Positions 5,821 through 8,575 of a stretch of 8,575 bases of DNA are shown here, one piece after another. Location: contig JAFWDX010000184.1 in NCBI GenBank assembly GCA_017515945.1, positions 1 to 8,575 on the forward strand. The letters run 5' to 3'. Source of the stretch: Blautia sp. (GTDB lineage Bacteria > Bacillota > Clostridia > Lachnospirales > Lachnospiraceae). Under the pieces are notes generated by a model. That model saw only the letters and a list, made by a program, of their open reading frames with translations, was not told where the DNA came from and searched no databases. A program made the translations under genes and the position numbers. Each line of letters starts with the position of its first letter. Position 1 is the first letter of the stretch.

Positions 5821-7005
5821 CTACTGGAGTGCGTCCTCCCAGACGGTCGTATTTCTGGTATAAGGTCTGAAGAAAAGATCTCCTTCTTCTTCTGCACGTA
5901 CAAAAGCAGATACATCCATACCCGGGAAGGCATTGGCAAAGGCGTCGGAAACACCCAGCATTCCGCCCATGGTGACACCCAGCTCCGCCTGCTCCAGCTG
6001 GCCTTTCTCTGCGCACAGATAAGAGATCAGACTGTAGGCTGCCGCAGGATCCGCCACCTGATAGGAGGCTGCCCATCCAAGGCCGTTGTAAGCGCTGTAG
6101 CGTTCGCCTTCATCACAGCTGCCGTTTTCGTTGACATCGGCATAAGGAAGCATCGCCCATGCATAATCGGCGGAATTCTCGCTCTTATAAAAGTTGTTGA
6201 TCATCCAGGAGCCCTGGGTGATCATGGCAGTCAGACCCGACTGGAACAAAGAGTCCGTTCCTGTCTCGGCAACTGTCGTCTGGGGTGCGGAAACCTCCAG
6301 GATCTGGCGCATTTTTTCCATTGCTGCCTTGCCTTCTTCAGAACCGATGGTCGTCCCTTTGTGATCATCTGTGATGACCTGTGCGCCATAATCATAGATG
6401 ATGTTATACCAGCCATCCTGATTATTGGATGTATTGATCGCATATCCATATACACCGTCCGCTGCGCCGGCTTCTGTAATCGCAGTGGCTGCAGCCAGAA
6501 GATCGTCCCACGTCCAGTCATCCGTCGGATAATCGACACCGTATTTGTCAAAAAGGGCTTTGTTGTAAAGAAGCGCGATCGTGTCATGATCCTTCGGAAG
6601 CGCGTACTGCACACCGTTGCTCTTATAGAGATTTACCACGCCTTCATAATAATTCGACAGATCAATCGCATCATCCTCAGCGATATAATCGTCCAGATTC
6701 AGGAGCAGATCATTTTCCATGTACATCTGCGCAGTGTTGGAATGCATCCAGAAGACATCCGGCATCTGGCCGCCTGATGCACCCGCCTCCAGAAGTGTCC
6801 AGTAATTATCCCAGTCAACTACGTTAATTGTAACCTTTACCCCGGATTCTTCAGACCATTCGTCCGCGATCTGCTGAATACCGGCCAGCTGATTGTTATC
6901 CCAGATATTCACCTGCAGTTCACTTACATCGTAAGCCTGAGCCGTAGCGGGGATTGCCATCACCATTCCTGCTGCAAGAACACACGCCATAATACTTGCC
7001 TTCAT
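5821..7005 (-). CDS. CUT1 extracellular sugar-binding protein, ended by in-frame amber
   Basis: The extracytoplasmic receptor of the sugar ABC importer, 394 residues as written. Signal peptide at 1-24, with cleavage likely after AQA. The mature part shows the family-1 binding-protein pattern: VNIWDNN, then GVKVTINVVDWDNYW, then GGQMPDVFWMHS and NLDDYI, then LPKDHDTIALLYNKALFDKYGVDYP with the WTWDDLLAAA motif. Aromatic residues typical of sugar stacking are frequent. No convincing lipobox exists; Cys8 is too near the N-terminus, which is unusual for a Gram-positive binding protein. The ATG at 7005 has AAAGGAGG about 5 nt upstream. The frame ends at TAG (5821-5823), about 36 residues before the normal end; the missing part is encoded directly after it. 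First gene of the binding-protein/permease operon, behind a likely regulated promoter. Confidence 0.92.
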   Translation of the reverse strand: MKASIMACVLAAGMVMAIPATAQAYDVSELQVNIWDNNQLAGIQQIADEWSEESGVKVTINVVDWDNYWTLLEAGASGGQMPDVFWMHSNTAQMYMENDLLLNLDDYIAEDDAIDLSNYYEGVVNLYKSNGVQYALPKDHDTIALLYNKALFDKYGVDYPTDDWTWDDLLAAATAITEAGAADGVYGYAINTSNNQDGWYNIIYDYGAQVITDDHKGTTIGSEEGKAAMEKMRQILEVSAPQTTVAETGTDSLFQSGLTAMITQGSWMINNFYKSENSADYAWAMLPYADVNENGSCDEGERYSAYNGLGWAASYQVADPAAAYSLISYLCAEKGQLEQAELGVTMGGMLGVSDAFANAFPGMDVSAFVRAEEEGDLFFRPYTRNTTVWEDALQ

Positions 7006-7039
7006 CTGTTTCCTCCTTTACTATAGGGGCTCATTCTGT

Positions 7040-7048
7040 GCAAATTGC
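7040..7048. promoter_or_regulatory. Small dyad GCAAATTGC at the start site
   Basis: GCAA-A-TTGC palindrome located at about +1 to +10 of the predicted transcript. The position suits a repressor, but it lacks the central CG of a CcpA cre site and the arms are short. Regulatory role is speculative. Confidence 0.25.
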
Positions 7049-7055
7049 AAAAATC

Positions 7056-7061
7056 ATTATA
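7056..7061 (-). promoter_or_regulatory. -10 box of the binding-protein operon promoter
   Basis: Perfect TATAAT on the minus strand, placing transcription start near 7049 and a leader of about 43 nt. At 17 bp upstream (7079-7084) there is no good -35 match, which fits an activator-dependent promoter of the kind AraC-type regulators control. Confidence 0.6.
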
Positions 7062-7094
7062 CGTAATCGCGGAATTATTTTGTATGGTTTGATG

Positions 7095-7117
7095 TCATTT
7101 GAATATGCTCAGATGAA
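7095..7117 (-). promoter_or_regulatory. Candidate AraC-type activator site (direct repeat)
   Basis: On the minus strand TTCATCTGA (7117-7109) and TTCAAATGA (7103-7095) form a TTCAnnTGA direct repeat, start-to-start 14 bp, lying about -46 to -68 from the predicted start. This is where an AraC-family activator would touch RNA polymerase. The 14-bp period is not the usual 21 bp of such sites, so the call is tentative. Confidence 0.35.
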
Positions 7118-7125
7118 CACACTTA

Positions 7126-7140
7126 TTCAGGCTGCCTGAA
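7126..7140. promoter_or_regulatory. Perfect dyad upstream of the transporter promoter
   Basis: TTCAGGC-T-GCCTGAA, 7-bp arms around a single central base, about -77 to -91 from the predicted start and 73 bp after the stop of the regulator gene. The one-base centre makes it a poor RNA hairpin, and no T-run follows on the minus strand, so a protein-binding site is more likely than a terminator. The binding protein is unknown; the adjacent AraC-type regulator is one candidate. Confidence 0.4.
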
Positions 7141-7213
7141 CTGCATTGTCCATTGCCCATAGTTTTGTGTATAGTGCATATATTTTCTGAAATTCCTCTT
7201 CACTGCCTTCATT

Positions 7214-8152
7214 TTACAGCGGATGCTCACTTGTATAGCTTCCCTTCTCCTCTCCGGCAATCACGACAACCTTCTGCTCCCGGAAAGCCGTCGGACTCAT
7301 TCCGAAATGCTTCCTGAAGCTTTTGGAAAAGGAAAGTACATCGACATATCCCAGTTCTTCCGCAATGGCTGTGACAGAGCTGCGTGTCGACCGGAGCAGA
7401 TCTCCTGCCCTCTCCATTCTGAATCGCCTCTGAAACTCCTGGGGCGAGGTTCCTGTCCTGTCTGTGAAAATACGTGTGAGATACCCGCGGCTGATCCCGA
7501 TTGCTTTTGCGATATCACTTATTTTCATCTGCGGATTTCCGGAATTCATCAACAGATTCACGGCTTCCCTGACATATCTCGACTCTGCGTCTTCCTTGCT
7601 GCTGATACTCTGCGTCTGACCGGGTCCATTCTCCGTCAGCAGAGCAAGCAGCTGATACAGATAACCGGTTCTCTTCAGATCATCTGCAAGTGAAAGTTCT
7701 TTGCATGCGAGCAGATTGTCCATAGTCTGGATCACCTGTTCCGGATCCCGGCACCAGATTACAGGTTCTGACGGTGAAAAACCGATTCGTTCCATCAGCT
7801 CCTCTGCCATCAGTCCATGAAATCCTACCCACAGATAGCTCCATGGATCTTCCAGATCTGCCTGATATACCGTTTCCTCTCCCGGATAGATCAGGAAAGC
7901 CTGGCCGGTCTGTATTTCATAGGTTATACCGTTTTTCAGAAGTCTTCCCTTTCCACTCCGGATCATATGAATGACATAATTGGTCCGTATAAAAGGTCCG
8001 AAGGCATAGCCGCTCATGCAGTCCTCCGCCCCGAAGTAATTCAGGCTGATCGGCAGACAACCCGGCATCCTCTGTATTTCCTGCAGGTTTTCCACTGCTT
8101 TGAAATGTTCTGATTCTGTCACCCCGATGCTTTTTTCAGTGCCCTTTTTCAT
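7214..8152 (-). CDS. AraC-family regulator (MsmR-like) of the alpha-galactoside locus
   Basis: A 312-residue AraC/XylS-type regulator. The N-terminal cupin-like effector domain (about 45-115) carries GQAFLIYPGEETVYQAD and PWSYLWVGFHG (83-113), the same signature as in the AraC protein at 1461-2315, so the two are paralogues. The DNA-binding domain (about 192-293) has ISDIAKAIGISRGYLTRIF (211-229) and VTAIAEELGYVDVLSFSKSF (260-279), ending FGMSPTAFRE. The frame is open to 8263, but that part overlaps the preceding gene; the ATG at 8152 is chosen, 7 nt after that gene's stop, with GAGG 12 nt upstream (long spacing; an in-frame GTG at 8170 is an alternative). Its place between an alpha-galactosidase and the transporter matches MsmR/RafR-type activators responding to raffinose or melibiose. 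Confidence 0.93.
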   Translation of the reverse strand: MKKGTEKSIGVTESEHFKAVENLQEIQRMPGCLPISLNYFGAEDCMSGYAFGPFIRTNYVIHMIRSGKGRLLKNGITYEIQTGQAFLIYPGEETVYQADLEDPWSYLWVGFHGLMAEELMERIGFSPSEPVIWCRDPEQVIQTMDNLLACKELSLADDLKRTGYLYQLLALLTENGPGQTQSISSKEDAESRYVREAVNLLMNSGNPQMKISDIAKAIGISRGYLTRIFTDRTGTSPQEFQRRFRMERAGDLLRSTRSSVTAIAEELGYVDVLSFSKSFRKHFGMSPTAFREQKVVVIAGEEKGSYTSEHPL

Positions 8153-8159
8153 GACAGAA

Positions 8160-8575
8160 TCATTCCTCACCTTCTTCAGAATCTGCTTGCAGCAGGAAAA
8201 TTCTGGAGAAGAAATCGGAAGGAGGCTCAATACCTGCGCCGGTTTTTCCGGAAGTTCCGTCACTCACGATCAGGCCCGCGTGCATCAGTTCGTCCCCGTA
8301 GAAGGATTCCGCCCCGATATGATAACAGTAATTCTCGTTCAGTCCCTGCAGCTTTATCCGTGAAAAATGAATATTTGCCCTGCTGAGGATTCTGTAAAAG
8401 CCCACCATGGCCTGACGCTGATCCTGGCTGACCACCATCCAGGCTGCTTCATTATGTTCAAAGGGGGACTGCAGACGGTAAAAGGTGCCAAACTGGATCA
8501 GTCGGCGGTTCTTTTTCATAAAATCCGTATATTCCGCAACCTGCTTCTGTTCCTCATCGGTCAGACGGTTCAGAT
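8160..8575 (-). CDS. GH36-type alpha-galactosidase, C-terminal part
   Basis: The final 137 residues of a gene that enters from beyond the right edge (first complete codon at 8573). The segment RRLIQFGTFYRLQSPFEHNEAAWMVV is not broken by any stop; its pattern 'QfGtFYRLxSPFegNeaAWmvVs' followed by VGFYRIL and later GDELMHAGL is the recognisable C-terminal part of GH36 alpha-galactosidases (AgaA/RafA type), which remove alpha-1,6-galactose from melibiose, raffinose and stachyose. The catalytic barrel and its aspartates lie outside the window, so activity cannot be checked. No signal is visible because the N-terminus is missing; these enzymes are usually cytoplasmic. Its stop lies 7 nt before the AraC-type regulator, so the two are co-transcribed. 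The C-terminus is acidic (QADSEEGEE). Confidence 0.9.
   Translation of the reverse strand, partial: LNRLTDEEQKQVAEYTDFMKKNRRLIQFGTFYRLQSPFEHNEAAWMVVSQDQRQAMVGFYRILSRANIHFSRIKLQGLNENYCYHIGAESFYGDELMHAGLIVSDGTSGKTGAGIEPPSDFFSRIFLLQADSEEGEE

Noticed and set aside
5650..6777. Long open frame of 375 codons on the plus strand
   Set aside because: It lies antisense to the binding-protein and permease genes, its translation has no recognisable domain and is rich in Cys/Ile/Arg as expected for a shadow frame, and no ribosome binding site precedes it.
7146..7175. Plus-strand promoter TTGTCC, 18 bp, TATAGT
   Set aside because: No plus-strand gene follows; it would only give antisense RNA to the regulator gene. 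AT-rich intergenic DNA easily yields such matches.
7123..7212. 29-codon minus-strand frame beginning right after the AraC regulator stop
   Set aside because: It has an ATG two bases past the stop and ends in TAA within the control region, but there is no ribosome binding site and it overlaps the dyad; probably chance.
8153..8263. Longer start for the AraC regulator at 8263
   Set aside because: It would overlap the alpha-galactosidase coding end by about 100 nt and adds residues not typical of the family; 8152 fits better.

Overview
The window looks like a carbohydrate-utilisation island from a low-to-mid GC Gram-positive gut-type bacterium, most likely a Clostridia/Lachnospiraceae relative. 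The basis is strong AGGAGG-type ribosome binding sites, TTG starts, a YesL (DUF624) gene beside a CUT1 sugar ABC transporter, MsmR-like AraC regulators and a secreted flavodoxin-like protein. The genus is inference. Every convincing gene lies on the minus strand, so the biological reading order runs from 8575 down to 1.

Region A (8575 to 7214) holds the C-terminal end of a GH36-type alpha-galactosidase, cut by the window edge. It is followed 7 nt later by an AraC/MsmR-type regulator. Region B (7213 to 3868) begins with a 208-nt regulatory gap carrying a -10 box, a TTCAnnTGA direct repeat and a perfect 15-bp dyad. Then come the substrate-binding protein and two CUT1 permeases, closed by a 12-bp perfect hairpin. 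No ATPase gene is present, as is usual for CUT1 systems that share an MsmK-type ATPase. The order alpha-galactosidase, regulator, binding protein, permease, permease matches msm/raf alpha-galactoside (melibiose/raffinose) loci.

Region C (3797 to 1461) is a tight three-gene cluster: a membrane-anchored protein with a binding-protein-like outer part, a YesL-family membrane protein whose start overlaps it by 16 nt, and a second AraC-type regulator paralogous to the first. The last gene stops inside a REP-like palindrome (1428-1471) that can also form its terminator. Region D (1406 to 120) is a separate two-gene unit, a TetR regulator followed by an exported flavodoxin-like protein. Its sigma-A promoter is bracketed by two TGAC-N5-GTCA dyads. 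The window ends (119 to 1) in a tandem array of 21-22-bp repeats whose core resembles the REP-like palindrome.

The most notable observation is in the substrate-binding protein. Its frame is broken by a TAG codon (5821-5823), yet the same frame continues for 35 sensible codons of typical binding-protein C-terminus to a TAA at 5713, restoring normal operon spacing. This is a nonsense mutation, a sequencing error, or a recoded/read-through amber codon. None of the other nine genes with a visible stop uses TAG.
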